A program made the position numbers and the translations under genes. 64,000 bases of DNA from an uncultured Coriobacteriales bacterium (GTDB lineage Bacteria > Actinomycetota > Coriobacteriia > Coriobacteriales > UMGS124): NCBI GenBank assembly GCA_934636245.1, contig CAKUAI010000007.1:110652-174651 (forward strand), in the 5' to 3' direction. The notes beneath the pieces are model-generated. The model was not told where the DNA came from, did no database searches, and saw nothing but the letters and a program-made list of their open reading frames with translations. Below are positions 43,730 through 53,400 of this stretch, one piece after another; within the stretch, counting starts at the first letter, position 1, and the number at the start of each line of letters is the position of its first letter.

Positions 43730-45898
43730 CTACAGTGCCCTGCCTGCATCGTTGCCGCTGCGGATTGCCAGGGCAATGTTGAAGGGCTCTTTGGCGTCAC
43801 CAATCACATATGTTTCGGCAACGCCAGCCGCCTCGGCCAAAGTGGCATTAGGCACCATATCGCTTGCGTCCAGAATGGTATCGCAGGCAAGGACCGTAGT
43901 AATGCCATTGGACTCCACGGTTATCTCCCCATCGCCCACTTCGCCAATCTGCGCTTCGGCCCAGACGCGCATTCCGCGCGCATACAGCATGGAGAGGATG
44001 AACTCCTTCTCGTGGTTGGACTGGCCCTTGCCCACATTATCCGCAGCGTCCGCCGTGACCATGGTGACCTTCTTGCCTTGATTCTGCAGGTAGACGGCGC
44101 AGTCAACCGCACGGTCATTCGAGCCCAACACGCACACGCGCTCGCCGAACTCGCCCGAGGCGATATCCGCAACGGCCACGACATTCGTGCCAGCCGTTCC
44201 CTCGAGGCCGCACGGGGCGTAAGACCCGCCACACGCCACCACCAAGGCGTCGGGAGCCTCGTCAGCGACAAATTCGGTCGTCACCTCCGTATCGAGCCGC
44301 ACGGTGACGCCGGCCAATTCGAGCTGGCGCTCCAAATAGGCCTTGAGCTGGGCGAGGTTCTCGTGCGGGCCCTTGATGGCAGCGGCAAAGTCAAGCATGC
44401 CGCCCAAGAAGCCCGACTTCTCGCACAGCGTCACATCATGTCCACGCAGCGCCGCGATGCGCGCCGCCTCCATGCCAGCGGGGCCACCACCAGCGATGAG
44501 CACCCTCTTCCTGCTCTCGGCCATGGGCAGCTCATAGTTTGCGGGGCCACCCTCACGGTACACGCGCTGCGTCAGGGCGTTTACGCGGCAATAGCCATAC
44601 TGTGCGTTCGCAGCGTTGCCCATGATGTGGCAGTGGACGCAGCGAGTGCAGGGAGCAATCTCGTCCAGGCGCCCCTCGCGAAGCTTGTTGACGTACTCCG
44701 TGTCGACGGTCAGCGGGCGCGTCATCAAGAAGAAGTCCACCTCGCCGTCCGCAATCGCCGAGTTGAAGAAATCCGGGCCCATAGCCGGATCGAGATAGCT
44801 GACTGTGCCCACCGGCACCGAGAGCACCTTTTTGTATTCGGCGGCCACGGCGAGCGTGAGGCCTGCGCCCGAATGCGCACCGTCCACTTTGCCCTGCCAG
44901 TGCTGAGAGAAATCGAAGCGCGTGCCATAGCTCGTGGTGCCTTCTATGCCCTGTTCGATGAAGTACAGGTCGCCGGCAAACTGGCACACGTGCTGATGCA
45001 GCGCGCCAAGACGGATGTGGAACGAATCAGCCCCGGCTGCCTCGAGTTGCTTGGCGATTTCAATGCCTTCCTCGATGGAGAGGACGTTAGCGCTGTTGCC
45101 GATGTTCTGGTCGTCCTCCTCCACGCCGTTCATCAGCACCTGGACGACAAAATCCGCCCCGCAAGCCTCTTTGACCTGCTGGATGGTCTCGCTGACGAAA
45201 CGGGCGCGATTCTCGAAGCTCTGGGGGCCGTACTCATCATCGCGGTGGTTGTTGGCGCGGGAGAAAAACATGGCACCCAGGTTGGCACCGGCGGCGTTGA
45301 TTTCCAGCGCCTCGAAGCCCTGCTCCTTGAGGAACGTCGCTGCGTTCACGATGTCTGCCTGGATGCCATGAATCTCTTCGAGCGTCATCGCATTGTGGTC
45401 AACGCCGCTAAAAGCCGGCATGAAGTAGGTTTGGAAACCAAGATGGGCGCCGTATTTCTTGCACTCCTCGACAAGTGGGGTCAAGTCCAAATCGAGCAGC
45501 CAGTCGGGGGACTCCCCGCCCCGGTCGGTAAGATGACGGGCGAAGTTCTCCACCCAAATCATCTCCACGCCGCCCTTGGCGAAGTTCGCGTAGTAGTCAA
45601 TGAGCTCCTGCCCAAAACCCGCAAGGAACGTGGCCGAGCCGGCAGCGGACTTAACGATGCGGTGGCTCAGCTCGAGCGGGCCCAGTTTCCAAGGCGAAAG
45701 AACGTCGGACAAATCGTCACCCACGCCCCTCCAGCCTTCGTCCTGTGGGTTGAGCTGAAAGGACTCCGACGCGGGCGCACCCACCTCCTCGTCCGCACGA
45801 GCCACACCAGCGCCCGCAACGACATGCGCAGCGGCAGCGCAAGCGGCAGCCCCCGCTGCGGATTCGACGAACGCGCGACGCGAAATCCTACCGTCCAT
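43730..45898 (-). CDS. Exported Old-Yellow-Enzyme-type FMN/[4Fe-4S]/FAD reductase (2,4-dienoyl-CoA reductase/BaiCD-like)
   Basis: This 722-residue protein starts at ATG 45896-45898 behind AAGGAGAGGGG. A Tat signal (ISRRAFVESAAG, residues 5-16) precedes an OYE barrel (about 60-400: LSPWKLGPLELSHRIVKSA, EALEINAAGANLGAMFFSR, NHRDDEYG), a cysteine cluster C-T-R-C-V-H-C ... GYC near 412-432 that fits the [4Fe-4S] site though with changed spacing, and FAD/NAD domains (VLIAGGGPAGMEAARIAALRG). Relatives reduce enoates, bile-acid enones or trimethylamine and are cytoplasmic. Export implies an external acceptor. The upstream membrane-LuxR gene (46194-47651) is the likely regulator. Confidence 0.9.
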   Translation of the reverse strand: MDGRISRRAFVESAAGAAACAAAAHVVAGAGVARADEEVGAPASESFQLNPQDEGWRGVGDDLSDVLSPWKLGPLELSHRIVKSAAGSATFLAGFGQELIDYYANFAKGGVEMIWVENFARHLTDRGGESPDWLLDLDLTPLVEECKKYGAHLGFQTYFMPAFSGVDHNAMTLEEIHGIQADIVNAATFLKEQGFEALEINAAGANLGAMFFSRANNHRDDEYGPQSFENRARFVSETIQQVKEACGADFVVQVLMNGVEEDDQNIGNSANVLSIEEGIEIAKQLEAAGADSFHIRLGALHQHVCQFAGDLYFIEQGIEGTTSYGTRFDFSQHWQGKVDGAHSGAGLTLAVAAEYKKVLSVPVGTVSYLDPAMGPDFFNSAIADGEVDFFLMTRPLTVDTEYVNKLREGRLDEIAPCTRCVHCHIMGNAANAQYGYCRVNALTQRVYREGGPANYELPMAESRKRVLIAGGGPAGMEAARIAALRGHDVTLCEKSGFLGGMLDFAAAIKGPHENLAQLKAYLERQLELAGVTVRLDTEVTTEFVADEAPDALVVACGGSYAPCGLEGTAGTNVVAVADIASGEFGERVCVLGSNDRAVDCAVYLQNQGKKVTMVTADAADNVGKGQSNHEKEFILSMLYARGMRVWAEAQIGEVGDGEITVESNGITTVLACDTILDASDMVPNATLAEAAGVAETYVIGDAKEPFNIALAIRSGNDAGRAL

Positions 45899-46193
45899 GT
45901 ATATCCCCTCTCCTTCTTGCCGGGTCCTCGGCTACAACGCCCGGCGGTCCTTCGCCCTTCATCAATGCAGGCGTCTGCATCGGGGGCTTGCGACTCATAA
46001 TGGCGTCAGGAGAAAGGTTCGTCACTCGTCAGGCAGGTGTGAGCCGCGCCCCAATCCTGCCAAATCGACGAGGTTTAGAACCTCACACTTGGTGTGGTAT
46101 GGACAGCATCCGGGCTGGCAGCGGTACGGCCGACAACTCAAGGCGGCTGTCGGTTCCAAACGATCGGCGGTATCGTCAACGCGAAGAGAGCAC

Positions 46194-47651
46194 TTACACC
46201 GAGCGCGCCTCCAATTGCTCCTGATTCTCATTGGAAATCAGAAGCAGAATATCTTGCTTGGAGTGAACGCCCAACTTCTTGTATGCGTTGCGCTTATGCG
46301 TGCGCACGGTGTTGTCTGAAACGGACAAGCTGCGCGCAATAGCCGGAGAGTCCAAACCGCACGCCGTGAGCGCCACGATTTGTTCCTCGCGTGGGGTTAG
46401 GCCGCACGCCTCAGACAAAACGTGGACGCGCGCTGCATAGATATCCCGGGGCTCGAGACTCACGGGTGTGAAATTCGGCGCGGCAGCCTGCCCTTCGGCA
46501 CGGTGGCGCAACATCACAATGAGCGGCACCGAGAGCAGGTACACGCACAGGGCAACCGTCACGCCAAACACTGAGGCGGTGCTTCCCTCACCGCGGCAAA
46601 GCAAGAGACCCAGCGCCGTGCCCGCCGCCATTGCGAGATACGCGCAGCCAGTCTGTACGCCAAACACAGTAAGAGAGCTTTGCCCGGCGCCCACTGCACA
46701 GTCCGGACCCTCGACCATAACGATGACGAGGGCGAACTCAAAGAGCAGGTATGGGAAACACGCCAGCGTCGATGTAAAGCCGTGTGTTAAAGCAAGCGAT
46801 GCAACCAGAATCGTAGCCGTGAGCGCAAAGCCAGCCTGGTAAAACCTCACTACGCTGAGATGCACCTTGAACACACGCCAAGCGACAAGTAAGGCAAGCG
46901 CAATGGCAAACATGCATACCAAAGACCCCGCCATGATACCGGCGCTACTGTCCTCGGCAGAAAGCGCCGATGTCCGAAGAATGCCCGCTACGAAACCAAG
47001 GGAAACAAGGCACAGCACTGCGGAGAGGCTCTCTCGCAGCAGATCCGACAAGGCGCACGGCGGGTCGTCACATGCACGCGCATCTCCCAAGTCAGCGGGC
47101 GTTTCCAGCGCACCCCAGGCGCAAGCAAGCGACGCGGCGGTCAAGGCGGCCACAACGGCGAAAGCCCATGCCGAACGCACGAAGGCGAAAACAAGAGGGA
47201 CAAACGGGAACAACAGGCACGCAGTCGAAACGACGGATACTTGCTCTCCGTATGAAAAACGCGCCAGTATGCCGCGCCATACAAGAAGGGACAAAGCGAT
47301 GCCAGCCCCCACGATGATGCCTGCCACTGCCAGCATAATCAGAGAGCGCGTGCCCGTCACGTGCAAAGCGCAAAGCAGCACGTCGCCCGCAATCATGCAC
47401 GCCGCGCCAGCGGCGGTCGCCGCTGGGACAAATCTACGAAAGCGACTGAGCATGGCTGGGCCGACTACGAGCAAAAAACCCAGCACCGTCATGCTCGGTA
47501 TGGTATAGACATACCGGATTTCCTCCGAGACGAAAGTAGCGGCGTACTCATGCATGGTAAACGCCCCGCCCCAGAGCAAAAAGTCTATCGTCGCGAGCAA
47601 AGAGGCTAGCCCGATTGCACACGAGCGGCTCTTCGCAGATACGGTTCCCAC
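46194..47651 (-). CDS. LuxR-family regulator with multi-spanning membrane N-terminus
   Basis: This 485-residue protein starts at GTG 47649-47651, behind GGGAG; no better ATG is near. About 12 hydrophobic helices are followed by a LuxR helix-turn-helix at about 415-475 (LTPREEQIVALTACGLDSPAI ... SDNTVRTHKRNAYKKLGVHS). It is on the same strand as and 295 bases upstream of the exported OYE-type reductase, its probable target. The 295-base gap holds no gene. Confidence 0.86.
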   Translation of the reverse strand: MGTVSAKSRSCAIGLASLLATIDFLLWGGAFTMHEYAATFVSEEIRYVYTIPSMTVLGFLLVVGPAMLSRFRRFVPAATAAGAACMIAGDVLLCALHVTGTRSLIMLAVAGIIVGAGIALSLLVWRGILARFSYGEQVSVVSTACLLFPFVPLVFAFVRSAWAFAVVAALTAASLACAWGALETPADLGDARACDDPPCALSDLLRESLSAVLCLVSLGFVAGILRTSALSAEDSSAGIMAGSLVCMFAIALALLVAWRVFKVHLSVVRFYQAGFALTATILVASLALTHGFTSTLACFPYLLFEFALVIVMVEGPDCAVGAGQSSLTVFGVQTGCAYLAMAAGTALGLLLCRGEGSTASVFGVTVALCVYLLSVPLIVMLRHRAEGQAAAPNFTPVSLEPRDIYAARVHVLSEACGLTPREEQIVALTACGLDSPAIARSLSVSDNTVRTHKRNAYKKLGVHSKQDILLLISNENQEQLEARSV

Positions 47652-47827
47652 TTAACATCTCCCTCGCACCTTGAAGGGCATTTCCAAGCAATTGTATGCG
47701 AGAAGGCACGAAAAAACAGGCGAATGGCCCTAAAAGCGACTGCAGGTTGAGATGGGCAGAGCAGCAGGGCGGTCCATGCGAGATGGGGAGTCTTCCCATT
47801 TTATCAAACAGAAAATGGGCTGCTCTC

Positions 47828-48115
47828 CTACCCCTGCTCCACACGTGCGAGCAGTTCCTCGCGCGTGTGCACGTCAAGTTTACGGTAGATCGCCTTCGTG
47901 TGCGCCTTGGCGGTATTCTCGCTCACACCGAGCTCACCTGCGATGGTTGCGATGGTACGGCCGCGAACGAGTTCGGAGAGCACGTCGCGCTCCCTCCCCG
48001 ACAGACCAAAGCGTTGCCCGACGCTTGCACAACGCTCGGCGATGGCCTGTAAGACGCCATCGGCACCCTGGGCTCCGTCTGTGAAGGAGGACGCACCGAC
48101 CACCGGGGCCGCAAT
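47828..48115 (-). pseudogene. LuxR-family regulator, C-terminal remnant
   Basis: Only the last ~95 residues survive: a linker and the LuxR helix-turn-helix (LSGRERDVLSELVRGRTIATI ... SENTAKAHTKAIYRKLDVHT). Reading upstream, the regulator sequence stops at about 48115, exactly where a flavoprotein C-terminal half begins on the other strand. The membrane domain and the start are gone. Confidence 0.85.
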
Positions 48116-48766
48116 GCACTCGAAGGAATACTCATGGTGGACAAGAACGGACAGCGCTTCATGAACGAGGACGTGCTGGGCGGCGTGGCGTGCGCGACCA
48201 TCATGCACCTGCCCGAAAACACCTGCTACTGCATCTGGGGCTCCAACCGCGCGGCCGAAGGCGCTCCGTGGGGCAAGCCCAACTACGTCCACGGCGAGTA
48301 CTTCGCCGACGAGGCGGAGTTCATCGCGACCTGGGACAACGACTCATACGGCTACGGCATCGTCAAGGCGGACACCGTCGAGGAGCTCGTCGCCCAGCTC
48401 GGCCTCCCCGAGGCGGCCGTGGACACGGTGAACCATTACAACGAGCTGTGCGCCGCAGGGCAGGACACCGACTTCTACAAGTCGCCCGAGAAGCTCATCG
48501 GCGTCACCGACGGGCCCTTCTACGGCTGCTCCTACAAGCCGATGCTTCTCGTCGTCCTGGGCGGCACGCGCACCAACATCGACCTGCAGGCGCTCGACGC
48601 AAACGACGAGCCCATCCCGGGCCTCTTCAACGTGGGAACGATGATCGGCGACTTCTACTCCGGCGTGTACACCTTCGCGATGGAGGGCATGAACTACGGG
48701 GCCGCATGCATCACCCTGCCCTACCTGCTGGGACGCGACCTCGCGACGGGCAAGTTCGACGAGTAG
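48113..48766 (+). pseudogene. Flavoprotein C-terminal remnant fused head-to-head to a LuxR remnant
   Basis: The frame opens with GILMVDKNGQRFMNEDV, i.e. in the middle of a flavoprotein, and runs to a normal end (PIPGLFNVGTMIGDFYSGVYT ... GRDLATGKFDE). The Tat signal and FAD-binding domain are missing. The Arg402-equivalent is glycine, as in the 28292-30094 protein. An internal ATG (48134) exists but has no function-bearing N-terminus. A deletion that removed both 5' halves of a divergent regulator/flavoprotein pair explains the layout. Confidence 0.9.
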
Positions 48767-48794
48767 GGACTTGTAGGGAAGCGGTTCGGCCATA

Positions 48795-48832
48795 GGCGCC
48801 CCCTGCGACGCTTGCTGCGACGCGGGGGGCAC
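48795..48832 (+). terminator. Terminator after the flavoprotein remnant
   Basis: GGCGCCCCCTGCG / CGCGGGGGGCAC imperfect stem followed by TTTG, 28 bases after the stop. Confidence 0.65.
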
Positions 48833-48917
48833 TTTGCTGGCTGTGCTTGATTTTCACCAGTGAGTTACCAGACTTATCTCTTCTTTTGACTCGCAACTCT
48901 TTCGTGTTCACACAGAT

Positions 48918-48962
48918 ATAGAAGCCGCTGCTCCAATTCAAATTCGGAACAGCGGCTTCTAT
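48918..48962 (-). terminator. Terminator of the flavoprotein/hexahaem cytochrome operon
   Basis: ATAGAAGCCGCTG / CAGCGGCTTCTAT, a 13-bp perfect stem extended by CTCC/GGA pairing, 61 bases past the cytochrome stop at 49024. Confidence 0.75.
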
Positions 48963-49023
48963 GGAAGGGATTACTTTGTCATTAACAGCTTATTGGTTCT
49001 GCCTGCCTCTTGGCACGGCAACC

Positions 49024-49692
49024 TTATGCATGGCATGTGAAGCACTCGTATACGCCCTGGTGGTGACATGAATTGCACTTCGCCTTTGCCAGCTCTGATG
49101 CCAGGCGGTCCTGATGCATATAGTGGCACGACGCACAGGTTATCCCCTGATGCTCCTCGTTATTTGGAAGGTCGTGGGGGTTGACTGTGGTGCCCCTATC
49201 GTCGGTAAGTAGACCGAGTCCCGCCGTCGCTTCAATGAGGCCTTCGCGATTGTGGCAGGCAAGACACAGCTCTTCGCCCACATTCGACTTCTTGAGACGC
49301 TTCACCTCCTTCTCCTTGACTGGGGCACCCTCATGGATTTTTTCGAGTGTCGCCACGTCATCGTGACATGCAGCACACGCTATATTCGCGTGTCTAGCGA
49401 TTAAGCATGACGCATCCGGCTCGGCGAGATTCGCATGGCACGTAGTGCACGCCACATCCGTCTCCCACGTCGGTTCGAGCAGCTCATCAAGACTCCTCGT
49501 TAGCTCCGCATCGGCTGGCACGTCGCCATCCGTGCGCACTTCTCCCGTTCCCTTTGCCGTCTCCGCGACCCCGGGGCCGTCGCCCATCTTCTCCACCGCC
49601 TGGATGGACGGGGCCGCCATCGCGGGAAGTGCCACCGCAAGCATCAATGCACAGGCCAACGTGCCCATCGCCGCAAACCCGCCCCTTTTCAT
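49024..49692 (-). CDS. Exported hexahaem cytochrome c
   Basis: This 222-residue protein is taken from ATG 49690-49692 (MKRGGFAAMGTLACALML) with GGGGATGGG upstream; an ATG 33 bases earlier lacks a site. A signal peptide (6-27) precedes six CxxCH motifs at 82-86, 106-110, 143-147, 186-190, 206-210 and 217-221, the last two only six residues apart, plus spare histidines (NPHDLPNNEEHQG, YMHQD). Second gene of an operon with the flavoprotein at 49748-51427 (55-base gap), it probably supplies that reductase with electrons. In the 2191-4408 operon the order is reversed. Confidence 0.92.
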   Translation of the reverse strand: MKRGGFAAMGTLACALMLAVALPAMAAPSIQAVEKMGDGPGVAETAKGTGEVRTDGDVPADAELTRSLDELLEPTWETDVACTTCHANLAEPDASCLIARHANIACAACHDDVATLEKIHEGAPVKEKEVKRLKKSNVGEELCLACHNREGLIEATAGLGLLTDDRGTTVNPHDLPNNEEHQGITCASCHYMHQDRLASELAKAKCNSCHHQGVYECFTCHA

Positions 49693-49747
49693 GACAGGCC
49701 CATCCCCTTCGTTATTTGCAGCCATTTGTGACCGCTCGTCCTCAGTC

Positions 49748-51427
49748 CTACTCCCATGGGTCCAAGGCCGCGGCATCCTCTGCCGCAATCTTGCCACTCA
49801 TGCACGCCTCGGTGGTGTTGCCCGAGCCATGGTATACAAGACCGAAACGGCTGCCCAGCTCGCCGGCCGAATACAAGCGTGGAATCTCGTTGCCCTCTTC
49901 GTCAAGCACCCGGCTCGTCAGCGACTTACGCACGGGGCCTCCCTGCGTATTAAGCAGGCTTGGCCAAACCTCGATAGCATAGAAAGGCGCCGTCTCTATC
50001 TTGACCATGCTCGCAGGATCGCGACCGAAGTCCTCGTCCATCCCCGCGTCGACAAAACCGTTGTAGCGAGCCACGGTATCGGCAAACACATCCGCGTCCA
50101 CAAATCCCAACTTAACAGCCAATTCTTCTAGTGTATCGGCCTGCACGATAATACCGCTTGCAAGCTCGGCGGAATTGTCGTCGCTCCACTTGTACAAATC
50201 GTGCTGGCCAAACCAGCCCATGGCAAGTTTGTCGGTCCCGCCATAGAAATTGCCGGCGCCCTCCTCGAAACGTGCCTGGTCGAATATGGCAAAGGCCGGG
50301 GCACCGGCGTAGTCGTTAATCGTGTCGGTGCTGTCAGCAAAGCCGTCGAACTCGGTGCCCGGGAAGGTCCGCGTGTGCCCCATGCGCTTGTCTTCGCGAT
50401 AGAAGCGCTTGCCGTACTTGTTGACCATAATGATACGGTTCTCAGTGTGCCAGTTGGTCGAGGTGGTGACCATGAACATGACGGGGTCGTTAGGGAAAAG
50501 ACGAATGCCGTAACCCTGCCACTCATAGCAGGACATATGGCGCAGCTTGGCCCCCGCATGTGCGGCCATGCGTACGCCATCACCGCGGTTATATGGGCCA
50601 CCGGTAACGCCAATGTTCATGTTGGGCAAAACGTAGTTGTCGGTATACTCGTGGTTTGCCTCATAACCACCGCATGCCAAAATAACGCCCCTACGCGCCT
50701 TGATGTACATAATGGAGCCATTGGAATCCTCGGCCTTCACACCGAGGATCTCACCGGTCTGAAGGTTCTGCACAAGCTCGAGGCCACGTGTCTCGTAGAG
50801 CACCTCTCCCCCGAGCCCCTCATAGGCCGATGCCATGGGCTCATAGAAATACTTGCCGCCCATGGCCTGGTTGCCGTCGGCATCGGCCATGGCATGGTGC
50901 TCCATGCCCGTCTCGGCGACACCGTGCATGCTGTTGTTCATGGTGTCGGCCATCTCCGGGAACGACTTGGGGTAGAAGTTGAACCCTGTGCGGTGCGTGT
51001 CCATCCAGTCAATCTCAAGCTCGTCCATCCAGTCGCACATGCCGCTAAGCGACTCGGCGAACTCCCTGAGCTCATCTTTATCGTCGACGCACAGATTGAG
51101 ACGGTACAGGAATTCCGCATAGGCATCTGCATCTGTGGGACAAATCCACCCACCGCCGCATACACCAGAGTTGCCGCCACGCAACTCGCGAGGTGCCGCC
51201 TCGAGGATGAGCGGTTCTGCGCCGGCCTTGATGGCCGCAATGCCCGCATTGGCACCTGCGGCTCCAAACCCGACGATGACGATATCCGACTCGCGGTCCC
51301 AAGCCGCAGGCATCCAAAATGCCCCTCCCGCAGCCTCCCCGGCCAAGGCGGCGCCATTTGTCGTCGCCATGCATGCCGCAGTTCCCGCGCCGATAACAAA
51401 ACTTCTCCTACTGACGGTCTGTGCCAT
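49748..51427 (-). CDS. Exported FAD-dependent reductase (fumarate reductase fold)
   Basis: This 559-residue protein starts at ATG 51425-51427 behind GAGGAGGG. Features in order: Tat signal (VSRRSFVIGAG, residues 5-15), FAD-binding G-F-G-A-A-G at 53-58, GGNSGVCGGGW, LACGGYE, and a variant motif G-K-R-F-Y-R-E near 340 in which the usual Asn is Arg; the Arg402-equivalent is methionine. The C-terminal FAD segment IPRLYSAGELGSRFGLVYHGSGN closely matches the truncated 54664-56049 gene (HLYSAGELGSMNAFQYQGGCN). Co-transcribed with the hexahaem cytochrome; divergent from the LuxR gene at 51706. Substrate unknown. Confidence 0.9.
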   Translation of the reverse strand: MAQTVSRRSFVIGAGTAACMATTNGAALAGEAAGGAFWMPAAWDRESDIVIVGFGAAGANAGIAAIKAGAEPLILEAAPRELRGGNSGVCGGGWICPTDADAYAEFLYRLNLCVDDKDELREFAESLSGMCDWMDELEIDWMDTHRTGFNFYPKSFPEMADTMNNSMHGVAETGMEHHAMADADGNQAMGGKYFYEPMASAYEGLGGEVLYETRGLELVQNLQTGEILGVKAEDSNGSIMYIKARRGVILACGGYEANHEYTDNYVLPNMNIGVTGGPYNRGDGVRMAAHAGAKLRHMSCYEWQGYGIRLFPNDPVMFMVTTSTNWHTENRIIMVNKYGKRFYREDKRMGHTRTFPGTEFDGFADSTDTINDYAGAPAFAIFDQARFEEGAGNFYGGTDKLAMGWFGQHDLYKWSDDNSAELASGIIVQADTLEELAVKLGFVDADVFADTVARYNGFVDAGMDEDFGRDPASMVKIETAPFYAIEVWPSLLNTQGGPVRKSLTSRVLDEEGNEIPRLYSAGELGSRFGLVYHGSGNTTEACMSGKIAAEDAAALDPWE

Positions 51428-51705
51428 GATGCCCTCCTCGTCAAACGTGTGGCGGCGCCCGTGCTTCTGGGCCCTCAGCCCTGCGGCGCCTCATCTAGAC
51501 CTTAAGGCCGCAAAGCGGATGCCCGCTGCATGAGGGACGCTGAAATCCAGTCGCACTTTTTAAGCGATATTGCCTCATGAGCCTCATTCGCGCAGGTGGC
51601 GAGATACTTAAGCGCCTAAGCGCCCCGTTGAGCGCATCACGATGTCACCGTGGTTTATCATGGGAAGAACCTAAGGACGACAAGCGGGGGAGTCAGGGAG
51701 CCATC

Positions 51706-53121
51706 GTGAAAAGCAACGCCAGCATCCTGGGCGAAAGAATCGCCACTTTCGTAGATGCCGCCGATCGCAATCGATTCCTGCTCATGGCCGTCCTGGGGTA
51801 TGGCCTGTGCCGACTGTTGTCAAACTATCCCACAGGTTTTAGTGGATTCGAATCTGTTCGAGTCCTCTCTGAGATAAGCAAGGTTGCAGGTATAGTTGCC
51901 TTCGCTGCTCTCCAAATGATTTTTGACAAGGGAAACACGAACAGGATTCTCTTTTTTCTTCCAATGACTCTAACCCTACTTGGGTGCGGCGGCATTGCCG
52001 CCCAATATGCCCTGCCAGCAAAGGCATCTCTTCCACTTCTTGAAGGGGCCTCGGTCGCATTATCAGCGTCCGGCTCGGCGGCGCTCATGCTTCAGTGGCT
52101 TGAGCTTTTTGCGCTGGCACCCATGCGCCACATCGCGTTAGCCATTGCGGGGGCCGAGCTCGTTAACTCCATGATCGCACTTCTCGCAGGCGAAAATTCA
52201 CCAGCGATGTTGGCCCTCGCCTTGTTCACATCATGTCTGTTGCTCATCGCCTGTCGGCGTGGCTGGGAACTCACCCCTGGCCGTGCGCCACAGAGCCTTC
52301 CACGCGCGGCACAGCCGCTCGGCCGCGTTGTATCATGGGAGACCGTGCTTTGGGTGGGGATTTTTTCGCTTGCCTACGGTTACGTAACCTCTTCAGCCGG
52401 ACTCACTCTTTCGTCGGCGGCAAATAATGTGGGCAATGTGCTCCCGAGCGCCGTCGTCCTTCTCATGGCAGCCCTGCTACCTCAGAAGTTCGACCTTCGG
52501 CTACTCAAAGGCACGGCCCTCGCATTCATGACAGCGGGACTGTTGCTTACAGGGGTGGACGCTGCAGGGGGCTGGCCGATGCAAATGTTTGCAAGCGCCG
52601 GCGCTGCGAGCTGCCGGCTCTTCGCCTACTCACTGGCCTGCATTCATTCCCACAGCAAAAGGGCTTCGGCGTTGCCCTCTTGCGCGGCTGTGAAAATCGC
52701 CATTATCGCGGCCACATCCCTTGGCATAACGGCCGGTGCAGGCAATTTCGTTCATGCCAAACCCTATTTTTTCGTTGGGTTTGTCGTAGCCCTCAGCCTT
52801 ATGAGCGCGTTTCTCTCCCCCATCGCACGCGACGATGAGAGCCAGGCGGCCAGCAGCGCTCCCCAAGCAGGAGGAAGCAACGATCCCGAAGCCGCCCGGG
52901 CCCGACTTGCCAAACAGGCGGGGCTGACCGAACGAGAGCGCGACGTATTCGAACTTATGGCACAAGGACTCTCGACGGCGGCCATCTGTGACGAGCTCTT
53001 CATATCAAAAAGCACGGTACGGGCACATCAAAGTCGCATCTACGGCAAATTGGGCGTTCACACCCAACAAGAACTCGCCAACCTCATCGGCCATAGGACC
53101 GAGTGCCCAGCTGCTCGATAG
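51706..53121 (+). CDS. LuxR-family regulator with multi-spanning membrane N-terminus
   Basis: This 471-residue protein is best started at GTG 51706 behind GGGAG; an ATG 129 bases upstream would add a charged, unlikely leader. Hydrophobic helices fill residues ~20-380, then a linker (QAASSAPQAGGSNDPEAA) and a LuxR helix-turn-helix at about 405-465 (LTERERDVFELMAQGLSTAAI ... SKSTVRAHQSRIYGKLGVHT). It is divergent from the flavoprotein/hexahaem operon at 49024-51427 and is its likely regulator. Confidence 0.86.
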   Translation: MKSNASILGERIATFVDAADRNRFLLMAVLGYGLCRLLSNYPTGFSGFESVRVLSEISKVAGIVAFAALQMIFDKGNTNRILFFLPMTLTLLGCGGIAAQYALPAKASLPLLEGASVALSASGSAALMLQWLELFALAPMRHIALAIAGAELVNSMIALLAGENSPAMLALALFTSCLLLIACRRGWELTPGRAPQSLPRAAQPLGRVVSWETVLWVGIFSLAYGYVTSSAGLTLSSAANNVGNVLPSAVVLLMAALLPQKFDLRLLKGTALAFMTAGLLLTGVDAAGGWPMQMFASAGAASCRLFAYSLACIHSHSKRASALPSCAAVKIAIIAATSLGITAGAGNFVHAKPYFFVGFVVALSLMSAFLSPIARDDESQAASSAPQAGGSNDPEAARARLAKQAGLTERERDVFELMAQGLSTAAICDELFISKSTVRAHQSRIYGKLGVHTQQELANLIGHRTECPAAR

Positions 53122-53400
53122 AATCGCGGGGCTGAATAACATGCGTCTTCTTGATGAAATCCTCTCGGGGGATTGGGAGGTCGCCGTCACACATGGGCTC
53201 ATTGCCAATCGGACACATGTGCGAGCAACAAGCACCTATTGAAGTTGAGAAAAGCCCTTGGGTTCCGTCCTCATTCGTCTCTCGACAACGAGGCACGTGT
53301 TCGGGAGGCCCTTTGGCCGACCCGACCGGCCGCGAGGAACAGCTTTCGCGCTGTTCCTCGCAGGTTGCGGCTTTACGTCGTCCGCACCCTCGCCTTGGTT

